Origin: Bacteroidetes bacterium MedPE-SWsnd-G1
Lineage (GTDB): Bacteria; Bacteroidota; Bacteroidia; Flavobacteriales; Flavobacteriaceae
Length of the DNA: 52,396 bases
Assembly: GCA_001874265.1 (NCBI GenBank)
Contig: MPDD01000017.1
Coordinates: 1-52,396 of the forward strand
Direction: 5' to 3'
The position numbers were made by a program, and so were the translations under genes. The notes beneath the pieces were generated by a model that was not told the DNA's origin, did not search any database, and saw only the letters and a list, made by a program, of their open reading frames with translations. Below are positions 36,039 through 44,655 of the stretch, piece after piece (position 1 is the stretch's first letter; each line of letters opens with the position of its first letter).

Positions 36039-37385
36039 TTATTTAAAAAGTTTTTCAACATCAGAAATAGCTTCTGGCAAACAAAATACTACAGCTTTAT
36101 CTCCAGGTAAAATTTGAAAATCTCCAAAAGTCATCATAGCAACACCATTTCTAATCACACCTCCGAATACGGCATTTCTTGAAAGTTTAATATCCTTAAT
36201 TTTATTCTTTGTTACAATTGAATTAGGATTAACATTAAATTCAAGTACTTCTGCATCTACATGTTTTAAGTTTGCCAATGCAAGGACTTCTCCTTCTCTA
36301 ACATGCTTAAAAATTTCGCTTGCGGCTAGTAGTTTTTTGTTTATTAAGGTATCTATTCCAATGGTCTGAGAAATGTTGATATAATCCATGTTCTCTACCA
36401 ATGCAATAGTTTTTTTAACACCTTTAGATTTGGCTACGAGACAAGACATAATATTGGTTTCAGAATTTCCAGTAACTGCAATAAAAGCGTCCATTTCTCT
36501 AATGTTTTCCTCCTCCAGTAATTCTAAATCTCTTCCATCTCCGTTAATGACCAAAGTATTTTTTAAACGTTCGGCAAGGGTAAACGCCTTTTCCTTTTCT
36601 TGTTCAATAAGTTTAACCCGATATTTTTCTTGACACAATTTTTTAGCTGATTTAGCACCAATTTTGCTTCCACCTAAAATCATAACATTTTTAACTGCAA
36701 ACGCTTCTTTTCCGGCAAGAATATGTAATTTATTTATACTAGATTTGGGACACGAGAAATACACCTCATCATCAATATTAAATACAGTATCACCTCTAGG
36801 AATAACGGTTTGGGACTCATTCACTCTTTTTACTGCAATCGTTATAAAATCAATTTCCGGAAATTTGTTTTTAGCTTGTTGTACGGTTAGATTTAAAATC
36901 GGGGCCCCCTGATTTAATGTGGTCCCAACCATATTCAATGCGCCATTTTCAAACGTAATAGAATCATTAAAAGCGGACTGATTTAGTAACATTGTTATTT
37001 CCTTAGCAGCAAGTTCTTCCGGAGAAATTACAGAATCCAAACCTAAGTCTCTAAAATTAATCTCAGTATTATGAATAAATTCAGGGTTGTTTAAACGAGC
37101 AATTGTTTTTTTTGCGCCTAACTTTTTTCCGATTACGGCAATTGTGAAATTTGTGTTTTGAGAATCTGTAACCGCTATTAATAAATCAGTTTTATCAATA
37201 GCGATATCCTTTAATGTTTGGATTGATGTAGCATCTCCATTAGTTGTGATAACATCGAGATGAGAATCGAGGTAATTGAGTTTTTCGCTATCTACGTCAA
37301 TTACGAAAATATCTTGAGATTCGTACGATAGCAGTTTTGCAAGGTGGAATCCAACGTCTCCAGCACCAGCAATAATGATTTTCAT
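36039..37385 (-). CDS. trkA: Trk potassium system regulatory protein TrkA
   Basis: A 448-residue cytoplasmic regulator that binds NAD(H) or nucleotides and gates TrkH. It is a double RCK protein: the first Rossmann motif is IIAGAGDVGFHLAKLL (residues 3-18) and the second is VMILGGSKIGAKSAKKL (about 232-248), each followed by a C-terminal ligand-binding lobe. Length and duplication match TrkA. It precedes trkH on the same strand without a gap. Its promoter region is shared with the divergent radC. Confidence 0.95.
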   Translation of the reverse strand: MKIIIAGAGDVGFHLAKLLSYESQDIFVIDVDSEKLNYLDSHLDVITTNGDATSIQTLKDIAIDKTDLLIAVTDSQNTNFTIAVIGKKLGAKKTIARLNNPEFIHNTEINFRDLGLDSVISPEELAAKEITMLLNQSAFNDSITFENGALNMVGTTLNQGAPILNLTVQQAKNKFPEIDFITIAVKRVNESQTVIPRGDTVFNIDDEVYFSCPKSSINKLHILAGKEAFAVKNVMILGGSKIGAKSAKKLCQEKYRVKLIEQEKEKAFTLAERLKNTLVINGDGRDLELLEEENIREMDAFIAVTGNSETNIMSCLVAKSKGVKKTIALVENMDYINISQTIGIDTLINKKLLAASEIFKHVREGEVLALANLKHVDAEVLEFNVNPNSIVTKNKIKDIKLSRNAVFGGVIRNGVAMMTFGDFQILPGDKAVVFCLPEAISDVEKLFK

Positions 37386-37402
37386 TTAAAACGGATTTAA
37401 TA

Positions 37403-37425
37403 CAAAGATATAAAACTTATCTTTG
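37403..37425. promoter_or_regulatory. back-to-back -7 boxes for trkA and radC
   Basis: CAAAGATA at 37403-37410 (read on the minus strand as TATCTTTG, toward trkA) and TATCTTTG at 37418-37425 (toward radC) are both perfect TAnnTTTG boxes and form an exact 8-bp inverted repeat with a 7-base centre. No TTG -33 element is found at the standard distance for either. Confidence 0.45.
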
Positions 37426-37439
37426 ATAAAAAAAGCGAT

Positions 37440-38138
37440 ATGAAGGAGAAGAATCAATCTTTTTCTATTAAGAATTGGAATGAATACGACAGGCCCAGGG
37501 AGAAGTTAATAGCAAAAGGAAAAGATGTTTTGTCTGATACCGAATTGGTGGCAATTTTATTAGGATCGGGAAGTAAAATTGAAAGTGCCGTCGATTTGTC
37601 TAAACGTGTCTTATCTTCAGTTGACAATAATCTGAATGCTCTAGCAAAGTTAGAGGTAAATGATTTTCTGAAATTTAATGGTATTGGAGAAGCAAAGGCA
37701 GTTGCAATTATAACAGCTTTGGAGTTGGGTAGGAGAAGACGTGGTGAAGCTGCAAGAGAACTGTATAAAATAAGCTCTAGTAAATCGGTTTATGAATTAA
37801 TGCAGCCTATATTAGGAGATTTGCATCATGAAGAATTTTGGGTTTTATATCTAAACAACTCTAATAAAATTTTAAGTAAAATGCAATTAAGTAAAGGAGG
37901 AATAACAGGAACTCTTGTCGATTCCAGGTTGGTATTTCAAAAAGCGTTGGAACTAAAAGCAACTTCAATAATACTAAGCCATAATCATCCATCAGGATCG
38001 TTGACTCCAAGCAATGCGGATAGACAATTAACTCAAAAAATAAAGATGGCTGGCGCAGCTTTGGATATCAAAGTGTTAGATCATTTAATAATAACACAGA
38101 ATAACTATTTCAGTTTTGCGGATAATAATGAGTTATAA
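37440..38138 (+). CDS. radC: RadC-family JAB-domain protein
   Basis: A 232-residue protein with an N-terminal UPF0758 helix-hairpin-helix part (YDRPREKLIAKGKDVLSDTELVAILLGSG; FLKFNGIGEAKAVAIITALELGRR) and a C-terminal JAB/MPN metalloprotease-like domain with the zinc motif SHNHPSGSLTPSNAD (His-x-His ... Asp). Historically linked to DNA repair, but the activity is not settled. It is divergent from trkA over only 54 bases. Confidence 0.93.
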   Translation: MKEKNQSFSIKNWNEYDRPREKLIAKGKDVLSDTELVAILLGSGSKIESAVDLSKRVLSSVDNNLNALAKLEVNDFLKFNGIGEAKAVAIITALELGRRRRGEAARELYKISSSKSVYELMQPILGDLHHEEFWVLYLNNSNKILSKMQLSKGGITGTLVDSRLVFQKALELKATSIILSHNHPSGSLTPSNADRQLTQKIKMAGAALDIKVLDHLIITQNNYFSFADNNEL

Positions 38139-38211
38139 TATTCGGTTTTAATTACTTGAAAATTTTGTACGTTTATACATTATATATATTAACTAAAATC
38201 AAATTGAATTT

Positions 38212-39678
38212 ATGAAGTTTAGATTGTTTTTATTTTTAATTAGTGCTTTTACAATCTTTTCATGTTCTTCAAAAAAGGAAGAGTTGGTTGAAGAATTAAA
38301 GGGAGCCGAAGACGTAATTGAGAAAATTGATAAAAGTAAACCCTCAGTGACAAGAGATTTAGATGCTATTTTAAAAGATGGTAAATTAAAAGTTTCTACA
38401 ACTTATAGTGGTACAAGTTACTTTTTGTACAAAGGTCAACCAATGGGTTTCGAATATGAATTGTTGCAACGTTTTGCTGAACATTTGGGAGTGGATTTTG
38501 AGATTGTCGTAGCGAACGATATTAATAATTTAATCTCGAATTTGAATACTGGGAAAGTAGATTTAATGGCACATGGCTTAACTATAACCAGGGAGCGACA
38601 AAGAATGGTTAGTTTTTCTGATTATATATATTTAACACATCAAGTATTGGTTCAAAAAAAACCAGATAATTGGAGAAGAATGAAGTTGCACGAAATTGAA
38701 AGAGATTTACTTCAAGATGCAATTGAATTAGATGGCAAAAAGGTTTCTGTTAGAGAAAAAACAGCATATAGTATGAGGTTAAAACATTTGTCTAGAGAAA
38801 TTGGAGGAAGGGTTATGATTGATACGTTAGATGGAACACTTACTACAGATGAAATTATTAAAATGGTTGTAGACGGGCAAATAAAGTATACTGTGGCTGA
38901 TAATAATATAGCCAGTATTGTAGCTTCGTATTACCCAATTTTGGATGTTAGCACACCAGTTAGTTTTTCACAGCGTATTGGGTGGGCGACTAGATTAAAT
39001 TCACCGGAACTTTTAAAAGAATTAAACTCATGGCTAACGGCTTTTAAAAAAGAGGTAGATTACTATGTGATATATGATAAGTATTTTGAAGATAAAAGAG
39101 ATTTTAGGCGAAGAGTTAAGAGTGATTTTTATAGCGTCAATACAAATTCAATTAGTATTTATGATGACTTAATAAAATCGAAATCTGTTAATTTGGAGTG
39201 GGATTGGCGTTTAGTATCAGCTTTAATTTATCAAGAGTCTCAGTTCGATATTAAGGCAAAATCTTGGGCTGGAGCTGGAGGTTTAATGCAAATGATGCCT
39301 GCGACAGCAAAAGAAATGGGTGTCTCGAATAGGTTCGACCCTGAGGATAACGTAACTGGAGGGACGAAATATTTACGAAAATTATGGGAACGATTTGATT
39401 CCATTCTAGATCCCGAACAAAGAATAAAATTCACAATGGCTTCATATAACTGTGGCTATGGACATGTATTGGACGCTCAGCGTTTGGCTGATGAAAGAAA
39501 TTTAGATAGAAGTATGTGGGATGATAATGTTGAAGAAATGATTTTAGCATTAAGCTTAAGAAAGAATTATACAAAACCTAACATAAGATATGGTTATGTT
39601 AGAGGAATGGAGCCGTTTACATATGTAGACCAGATTTTTGAAAGATATAATCACTATAAACAATTTATTAACGAATAG
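38212..39678 (+). CDS. mltF: MltF-like membrane-bound lytic transglycosylase
   Basis: A 488-residue lipoprotein (lipobox IFSC, Cys18). It has an N-terminal solute-binding-protein-3 domain (about 60-310; LKVSTTYSGTSYFLYKGQPMGFEYELLQRFAEHLG) and a C-terminal SLT goose-lysozyme-like domain (about 325-470). The catalytic Glu lies in LIYQESQFD, followed by AKSWAGAGGLMQMMPATAKEMG and ASYNCGYGHVLDA. It cleaves peptidoglycan with formation of 1,6-anhydro ends, at the periplasmic face of the outer membrane. The next gene starts 2 bases after its stop, so both are likely one unit. Confidence 0.93.
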   Translation: MKFRLFLFLISAFTIFSCSSKKEELVEELKGAEDVIEKIDKSKPSVTRDLDAILKDGKLKVSTTYSGTSYFLYKGQPMGFEYELLQRFAEHLGVDFEIVVANDINNLISNLNTGKVDLMAHGLTITRERQRMVSFSDYIYLTHQVLVQKKPDNWRRMKLHEIERDLLQDAIELDGKKVSVREKTAYSMRLKHLSREIGGRVMIDTLDGTLTTDEIIKMVVDGQIKYTVADNNIASIVASYYPILDVSTPVSFSQRIGWATRLNSPELLKELNSWLTAFKKEVDYYVIYDKYFEDKRDFRRRVKSDFYSVNTNSISIYDDLIKSKSVNLEWDWRLVSALIYQESQFDIKAKSWAGAGGLMQMMPATAKEMGVSNRFDPEDNVTGGTKYLRKLWERFDSILDPEQRIKFTMASYNCGYGHVLDAQRLADERNLDRSMWDDNVEEMILALSLRKNYTKPNIRYGYVRGMEPFTYVDQIFERYNHYKQFINE

Positions 39679-39680
39679 TA

Positions 39681-40973
39681 TTGATTTTAGTTTATACTCA
39701 TAAAGTCACTCCAAGATTAAGCTATATATTTAAACAGGTATTTGTTAGGGTTATTAAAGTACCGGTTGAGTTTACCCTGGAGATTTCTGAATTTATTGCA
39801 CATACAGGTCCAAAGTTTTCATATTCGAAAAAGGCACTTGGAAATGAAATTCATGTACGAAGTCATGAATTGCTTTTTGAACAGGGAATAAATGATATTT
39901 CAATAAACATGTCTTCTTGGAATGAGATTCCATGTTTCTTTATGAATAATCCGCAAGGAGTTATTCCATTTGATCTTTTTGCCGCAAGCTTTTATTTAAT
40001 TAGCCGTTACGAAGAGTATTTACCATTTGTGCAAGATACGAATGAACGTTTTCCAGCAACTGAGAGTTTGGCGTATAAAGAAGGGTTTTTACAGCGGCCT
40101 TTAGTTGATATCTGGGCGCTACAATTTAAAGAAATATTAGCGAAAAAATTTCCCGATTTCAAGTTTAAAGAACGGAAGTTCGAAATTATATCCACAATCG
40201 ATGTAGATAATGTATTTGCATATAAGCATAAAGGATTTGTTCGAAATTTAGGAGGTTTTTGTAAAGATTTTTTTACATTAAAAATTGGTAGACTTATAGA
40301 AAGAACGTTAGTTCTTCTAAGGTTAAGAAATGACCCATATGATACTTTTAATGAAATAATTTCTTTGTCTAAATCAAAAAAAATAAAAACAATTTTTTTC
40401 TTTTTAGTGGGAGATTACACAACTTATGATACAAATGTGTCTTCATCTAATAACGCTTATAGATCACTGATTAAATCTATGGCTGATTATGTTGAAGTAG
40501 GGTTGCACCCGTCCTATTATACGATGAAGAATTCGGATAAGCTCAAAAAAGAGAAGAATAAACTAGAGCAAATTGTAAATCAACCTATGCATAAATCCCG
40601 ACAGCATTTTTTGCGAGTTAAACTACCGGAGACTTATCAGAATTTAATTGATTTGGATGTGACTGAGGATCACTCAATGGGTTATGCAAAAGAAATGGGT
40701 TTTAGAGCAAGTACCTGTACACCTTTTTATTTTTATGATTTGGATTTTGAAATTCAGACACCTCTTAAGATTTTTCCATTTGCTATTATGGATGTAACAT
40801 TAAATGACTATCAAGGGCATGTTCCTGCTGTTGCTTCAGTTAAGATTCAAGAATTAAAAAATGAAGTGAGGAAAGTGAACGGCACATTTATTACGTTATT
40901 TCACAACGAAAGTTTAAGTGAAAATGAAAGTTGGAAGGATTGGAAGAAAGTTTATGAATCCATTTTTGATTAG
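39681..40973 (+). CDS. polysaccharide-deacetylase-like protein with N-terminal extension
   Basis: A 430-residue protein starting at a TTG codon 2 bases after the transglycosylase stop (ILVYTHKVTPRLSYIFK); no better ATG lies nearby in frame. The N-terminal ~130 residues are a conserved extension (PQGVIPFDLFAASFYLISRYEEYLPF) that I recall as a DUF7033-type domain. The rest is NodB/deacetylase-like: STIDVDNVFAYKH holds the Asp pair of motif 1, VGLHPSY a metal-site His, and LFHNESLS a late His. The N-terminus lacks a clear signal peptide. Its substrate is unknown; the pairing with a peptidoglycan enzyme hints at the cell envelope. Confidence 0.78.
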   Translation: MILVYTHKVTPRLSYIFKQVFVRVIKVPVEFTLEISEFIAHTGPKFSYSKKALGNEIHVRSHELLFEQGINDISINMSSWNEIPCFFMNNPQGVIPFDLFAASFYLISRYEEYLPFVQDTNERFPATESLAYKEGFLQRPLVDIWALQFKEILAKKFPDFKFKERKFEIISTIDVDNVFAYKHKGFVRNLGGFCKDFFTLKIGRLIERTLVLLRLRNDPYDTFNEIISLSKSKKIKTIFFFLVGDYTTYDTNVSSSNNAYRSLIKSMADYVEVGLHPSYYTMKNSDKLKKEKNKLEQIVNQPMHKSRQHFLRVKLPETYQNLIDLDVTEDHSMGYAKEMGFRASTCTPFYFYDLDFEIQTPLKIFPFAIMDVTLNDYQGHVPAVASVKIQELKNEVRKVNGTFITLFHNESLSENESWKDWKKVYESIFD

Positions 40974-40981
40974 AATCGAAT

Positions 40982-41007
40982 GATATCTTCTATAAAAAGA
41001 AGTTATC
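40982..41007 (+). terminator. possible weak terminator hairpin
   Basis: A 10-bp stem with one mismatch (gatatcttct with agaagttatc, 40982-40991 and 40998-41007), starting 9 bases after the deacetylase-like gene. There is no solid T run after it. The rest of the gap up to 41164 shows nothing recognisable. Confidence 0.3.
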
Positions 41008-41164
41008 TTGATGTTTACAAACATTGATTTTGGATAAAGTTAAAACCGATATCATCCAAAGAATAATGATATTGAGCATCTACTGAAATTCTAATGTATT
41101 GATTCTTGTCAAGAAATTTAGAATAAATTCGATTAAACTATTCTAATAAGTTTATTTTTATCAA

Positions 41165-41845
41165 ATGGAAACTACGCACATATTCTTTGACTTAGACCAC
41201 ACCTTGTGGGATTTTGAAAAAAACTCTGCACTTACCTTTGAAAAAATTTTTGAGTTGAATAAAATTCCATTGAGTTTAGAGAAATTTCTAAATTATTATC
41301 AAGGGATTAATTTAAAATATTGGCGTTTGTATAGAGTGGATAAAGTAACAAAAGAGCAGTTACGATACGGACGCCTTAATGATACTTTCAAGATCCTCAG
41401 AGTTAGTGTCAGCGATGAAGTTATCTATAAGTTATCGGAAGATTACATTACTTACTTATCAACTTTTAATTATTTGTTTGAAGGTACACATGAGTTGCTC
41501 ACATATTTAAAAACTAAATATAAACTCCATATAATTACAAACGGGTTTAATGAAGTTCAGAATAAAAAACTTGAAAACTCTGGAATAAGGAAATATTTCG
41601 ATCAAATCATTACTTCTGAAGAAGTGGGAGTTAAAAAACCAAACCCTAAAGTTTTTAAATATGCACTTCAAAAAGCAAATGCTTTAAAAGCAGAAAGTTT
41701 TATGATTGGTGATAGTTGGGAAGCCGATATTATGGGCGCTAAAAATTATGGGTTAAAAGTAATTTACTGTAATTTTGAAAATAACGCGGTTGGAGAATCC
41801 GTTCCTTCAGTTTCAAATCTTTTAGAAATTAAGAATTATTTATAA
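41165..41845 (+). CDS. yjjG: YjjG-family HAD noncanonical pyrimidine nucleotidase
   Basis: A 226-residue cytoplasmic HAD phosphatase. Motif I is IFFDLDHTLWDFEKNS (nucleophile Asp9, Asp11), where DHTLWDFE is characteristic of the YjjG group; motif II is HIITNGFNEVQ; motif III the Lys in GVKKPNPKVF; motif IV MIGDSWEADIMGA. Members dephosphorylate dUMP, dTMP and damaged pyrimidine nucleotides. It is 4 bases ahead of the lipoprotein gene, so it may head a four-gene unit with the envelope cluster. Confidence 0.9.
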   Translation: METTHIFFDLDHTLWDFEKNSALTFEKIFELNKIPLSLEKFLNYYQGINLKYWRLYRVDKVTKEQLRYGRLNDTFKILRVSVSDEVIYKLSEDYITYLSTFNYLFEGTHELLTYLKTKYKLHIITNGFNEVQNKKLENSGIRKYFDQIITSEEVGVKKPNPKVFKYALQKANALKAESFMIGDSWEADIMGAKNYGLKVIYCNFENNAVGESVPSVSNLLEIKNYL

Positions 41846-41849
41846 GTTA

Positions 41850-42395
41850 ATGAAAAATATAATTGGCATTCTTTCAATTCTATTACTCTTAACTGGGTGT
41901 GTCAGTGGTGTAGACTTTGATCAGATTGATGATATTGAAGTTTATACAGATCATAATGCTTCACTTGTTTATTTTAATTTAGATGCCAATGATTTTTTAG
42001 ACGATTTAGGCAATGAAACTTTAGTGCTATCGGATACCTTTAATATTCCAGTTTTTGCAGGTCCTTACTCAGAGAACTATTTGATTCAAGCAGATTTTTT
42101 ATTTACAATAAGTAATACATTTACAAGAGATATATCATTGCAGTATGAATTTTTAGATGAGAACGATAATTCATTATTTCTTGTCGAACCAATTAATAGT
42201 TTGCCTAATTCTATTAATGAAGAATATATTAGAATTATTTCCGAAGCACAGATTCCAAATGTGATTACTACAGAAAAATTTGTAATGCAAATTTTAATGG
42301 GTAATGGAACTCCTTTAGACCCTAGTTTGAATCTATCCTTTAATGCAGAATCTGCAGTTCTATTGCATTATAAAGTTACCACCGAGGATGAATAA
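41850..42395 (+). CDS. lipoprotein of unknown function
   Basis: A 181-residue lipoprotein (lipobox LLTGC, Cys17) with a short acidic mature part (GVDFDQIDDIEVYTDHNASLVYFNLDANDFLDD) of predicted beta strands. I recognise no family. It lies 4 bases after the YjjG gene and its stop overlaps the next start by 8 bases (ATGAATAA), so it is translated together with the outer-membrane barrel gene that follows. A shared function of the two is inferred from this coupling. Confidence 0.8.
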   Translation: MKNIIGILSILLLLTGCVSGVDFDQIDDIEVYTDHNASLVYFNLDANDFLDDLGNETLVLSDTFNIPVFAGPYSENYLIQADFLFTISNTFTRDISLQYEFLDENDNSLFLVEPINSLPNSINEEYIRIISEAQIPNVITTEKFVMQILMGNGTPLDPSLNLSFNAESAVLLHYKVTTEDE

Positions 42396-43767
42396 AATTG
42401 TCTTGGGATTTGTTTTTATATTTTCAATAAAGTTGTTCAGTCAAGAATATCAAGTATTGTATGATTTTGATGAAATACCCCAAACTTTAATTCTTAACCC
42501 AGGTAGTAATTACAGTCATGATTATTTTATTGGAATCCCTATTTTGTCCGGATTATCTATTGATGGTGGTGTAACAGGAGTAACTGCCTATGATATTTTT
42601 GCTGATGATGGTAGGGACATAAATGATAAAATAAGAGATGTTATTTATGGTTTAAAGAATAGTGATTCCTTTGTTATAAACGAAAGGGTAGAAGTGGTAA
42701 GTGGAGGAATTCGATTAAATGAGAATGATTTCTTAAGCTTTGGTTTGTATGAAGAATTTGATATGGTTTTTTATTATCCTTCAGATGTGGCTCAATTATT
42801 TTATGAGGGGACTACAAATTTGGATAAACGCTACTCTTTAGATGGGGTTAATTTTAAAGCCGATATGATCGGTGTTTTACATGCAGGAATTTCACACAAA
42901 ATAAACGAGAAGTTTACAATTGGAGGTAGATTGAAATTATATTCTTCGGTGTTTAGCGCCCAAACAAAAAATAATCAGGGAGAATTCTATACAACCCAAG
43001 GAGTTAACAATTATTTTCATCATCATTTAATAAATGTAGATGCTACAGTGCAAACTGCAGGTATTGTATATGATGATTATGGAGATTTGGAGCCGAAAGA
43101 TTTTGCGAAAAAAATAATAACATTTGAAAACCCAGGCTTTGGGTTAGATATGGGGTTTACTTATAAATTTAATGACCAATTTCATGTGACAGGAAGCATT
43201 TTAGATATTGGATTTGTGCGAAACTCTAATGATGTATCGTCCTATTACATTCGAGGTGGCTACGATACGGAAGGTATAGAATTGCAATTTGATCCTGATG
43301 TACCAAGTGATTATTGGGAAGAATTAAAAGAGGATTTTGAAAACAAATTGCCAATAGATACAATTACGACAGCCTATAATTCTTATAGGCCAATTAAATT
43401 GAATGCATCTGCCAAATATAGTTTTGGTAAGCCTTATTATGAAGATTGCTACAAAAGCAATGCGAATGATCCATATAGAAATGCAGTTGGAGGACAGTTA
43501 TTTGTTGCAAATAGACCTTTACATGCACAATGGGCAGCCACTTTTTTTTATGAGCGAAGATTTGGAAGTGTGTTAAGAACTAAATTTACATATACTCTAG
43601 ATAATTATTCATCTTCAAATATTGGAATAGGTTTGTCTTCTAAATTTGGGCCCGTCAATCTCTATTTTGCTATGGATAATTTACAATATTTGAGTAACCT
43701 TGCCAAAGCCAATAGTACCTCTTTTCAAATGGGTTTAAACATTATTATTGATAAAAAAATTCCGTAG
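42388..43767 (+). CDS. outer-membrane beta-barrel protein, DUF5723-like
   Basis: About 459 residues, started at ATG 42388 (MNKIVLGFVFIFSIKLFSQ), which gives a clean signal peptide; the frame can be opened to 42343 but the extra 15 residues are inside the previous gene. The mature protein begins YQVLYDFDEIPQTLILNPGS, the NPA-like turn seen in DUF5723/PorV-like barrels, then GIPILSGLSIDGG and repeated amphipathic strands ending SFQMGLNIIID. It is probably an outer-membrane barrel. It is coupled to the lipoprotein before it and followed 21 bases later by a secreted protein. Confidence 0.82.
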   Translation: MNKIVLGFVFIFSIKLFSQEYQVLYDFDEIPQTLILNPGSNYSHDYFIGIPILSGLSIDGGVTGVTAYDIFADDGRDINDKIRDVIYGLKNSDSFVINERVEVVSGGIRLNENDFLSFGLYEEFDMVFYYPSDVAQLFYEGTTNLDKRYSLDGVNFKADMIGVLHAGISHKINEKFTIGGRLKLYSSVFSAQTKNNQGEFYTTQGVNNYFHHHLINVDATVQTAGIVYDDYGDLEPKDFAKKIITFENPGFGLDMGFTYKFNDQFHVTGSILDIGFVRNSNDVSSYYIRGGYDTEGIELQFDPDVPSDYWEELKEDFENKLPIDTITTAYNSYRPIKLNASAKYSFGKPYYEDCYKSNANDPYRNAVGGQLFVANRPLHAQWAATFFYERRFGSVLRTKFTYTLDNYSSSNIGIGLSSKFGPVNLYFAMDNLQYLSNLAKANSTSFQMGLNIIIDKKIP

Positions 43768-43788
43768 TTTTACAAAAAAACAAACATT

Positions 43789-44655
43789 ATGAAGCAGTTT
43801 AAATTTTTACTTGTAGTTTTTATATTTAGCAGTTCATTGATGACTGCGCAAAGAAGTGTAAATTCATATGAGTATTTAATTGTTCCCGATAGGTATGATT
43901 TTCAAAAAAGTAAAGATCAGTATCAAGTAAATTCATTGGTGAAATTTTTATTTGAAAAAGAAGGCTTTACGGTGTTTTTGAGTAACGAGGAGTTTCCAGA
44001 TGAGTTGAAACTGAATAGGTGTTTGGCTTTAACTGCGGTGTTAAATGACCATTCTAAACTGTTGAATACAAAAATGAATTTTGATTTGGTTGATTGTGAC
44101 AACAATGTGTTATTTAGCACAACCGAAGGCAGATCAAAAGAAAAAGATTATAAAGAGGCTTATTTTGCATGTGTACGCCAAACTTTTGAAGATGTTAAGG
44201 AATTGAATTATAATTATGAGCCCTTAGAGGAAGTTAAGGATAATCAAGAAATCATGGTGAGTTCTACTAATAATACTGGTTCTAATTCCGAATCTACAGC
44301 GGTAAATTCAAACACAAATGTAAATAAAGATTCGTCTACAAATGTTGTTGTTCCGTTAGCAACTGTGGCCGTAGCAGTTGAGAATAAAGAACCTGAGCCT
44401 ACGCAAGTACAGGAAAAAACTGAACAAGTAAAAGTTAGTTCTGATGTACTTTACGCGCAACCTAATGCAACAGGTTATCAAATTGTAGATGCAACGCCTA
44501 AAGTAATTTATAAACTATTAAATACTAGTTTAGATAATGTATTTTTGTTAGAGGGTCACTCTGCAATTGTTTATAAAGTAGGGGAGGACTGGAAAGTTGA
44601 GTATTATGAAAATGGCAAAGCAGTCATAAAACCTTTAAACCTTAAGTTTTTCTAA
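43789..44655 (+). CDS. secreted protein of unknown function with Ser/Asn-rich linker
   Basis: A 288-residue protein with a signal peptide (ending LMTAQ). The N-terminal domain (about 22-150: YEYLIVPDRYDFQKSKDQY, FLFEKEGFTVF, NRCLALTAVLND) seems conserved in flavobacteria. A low-complexity linker rich in Ser, Asn and Thr (about 160-215) then leads to a C-terminal beta domain (YAQPNATGYQIVDATPKVIY, VFLLEGHSAIVYKVGEDWKVEYYENG). No named family is recognised. It completes the lipoprotein-barrel-secreted protein cluster. Its end overlaps the convergent rarA by 4 bases. Confidence 0.8.
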   Translation: MKQFKFLLVVFIFSSSLMTAQRSVNSYEYLIVPDRYDFQKSKDQYQVNSLVKFLFEKEGFTVFLSNEEFPDELKLNRCLALTAVLNDHSKLLNTKMNFDLVDCDNNVLFSTTEGRSKEKDYKEAYFACVRQTFEDVKELNYNYEPLEEVKDNQEIMVSSTNNTGSNSESTAVNSNTNVNKDSSTNVVVPLATVAVAVENKEPEPTQVQEKTEQVKVSSDVLYAQPNATGYQIVDATPKVIYKLLNTSLDNVFLLEGHSAIVYKVGEDWKVEYYENGKAVIKPLNLKFF

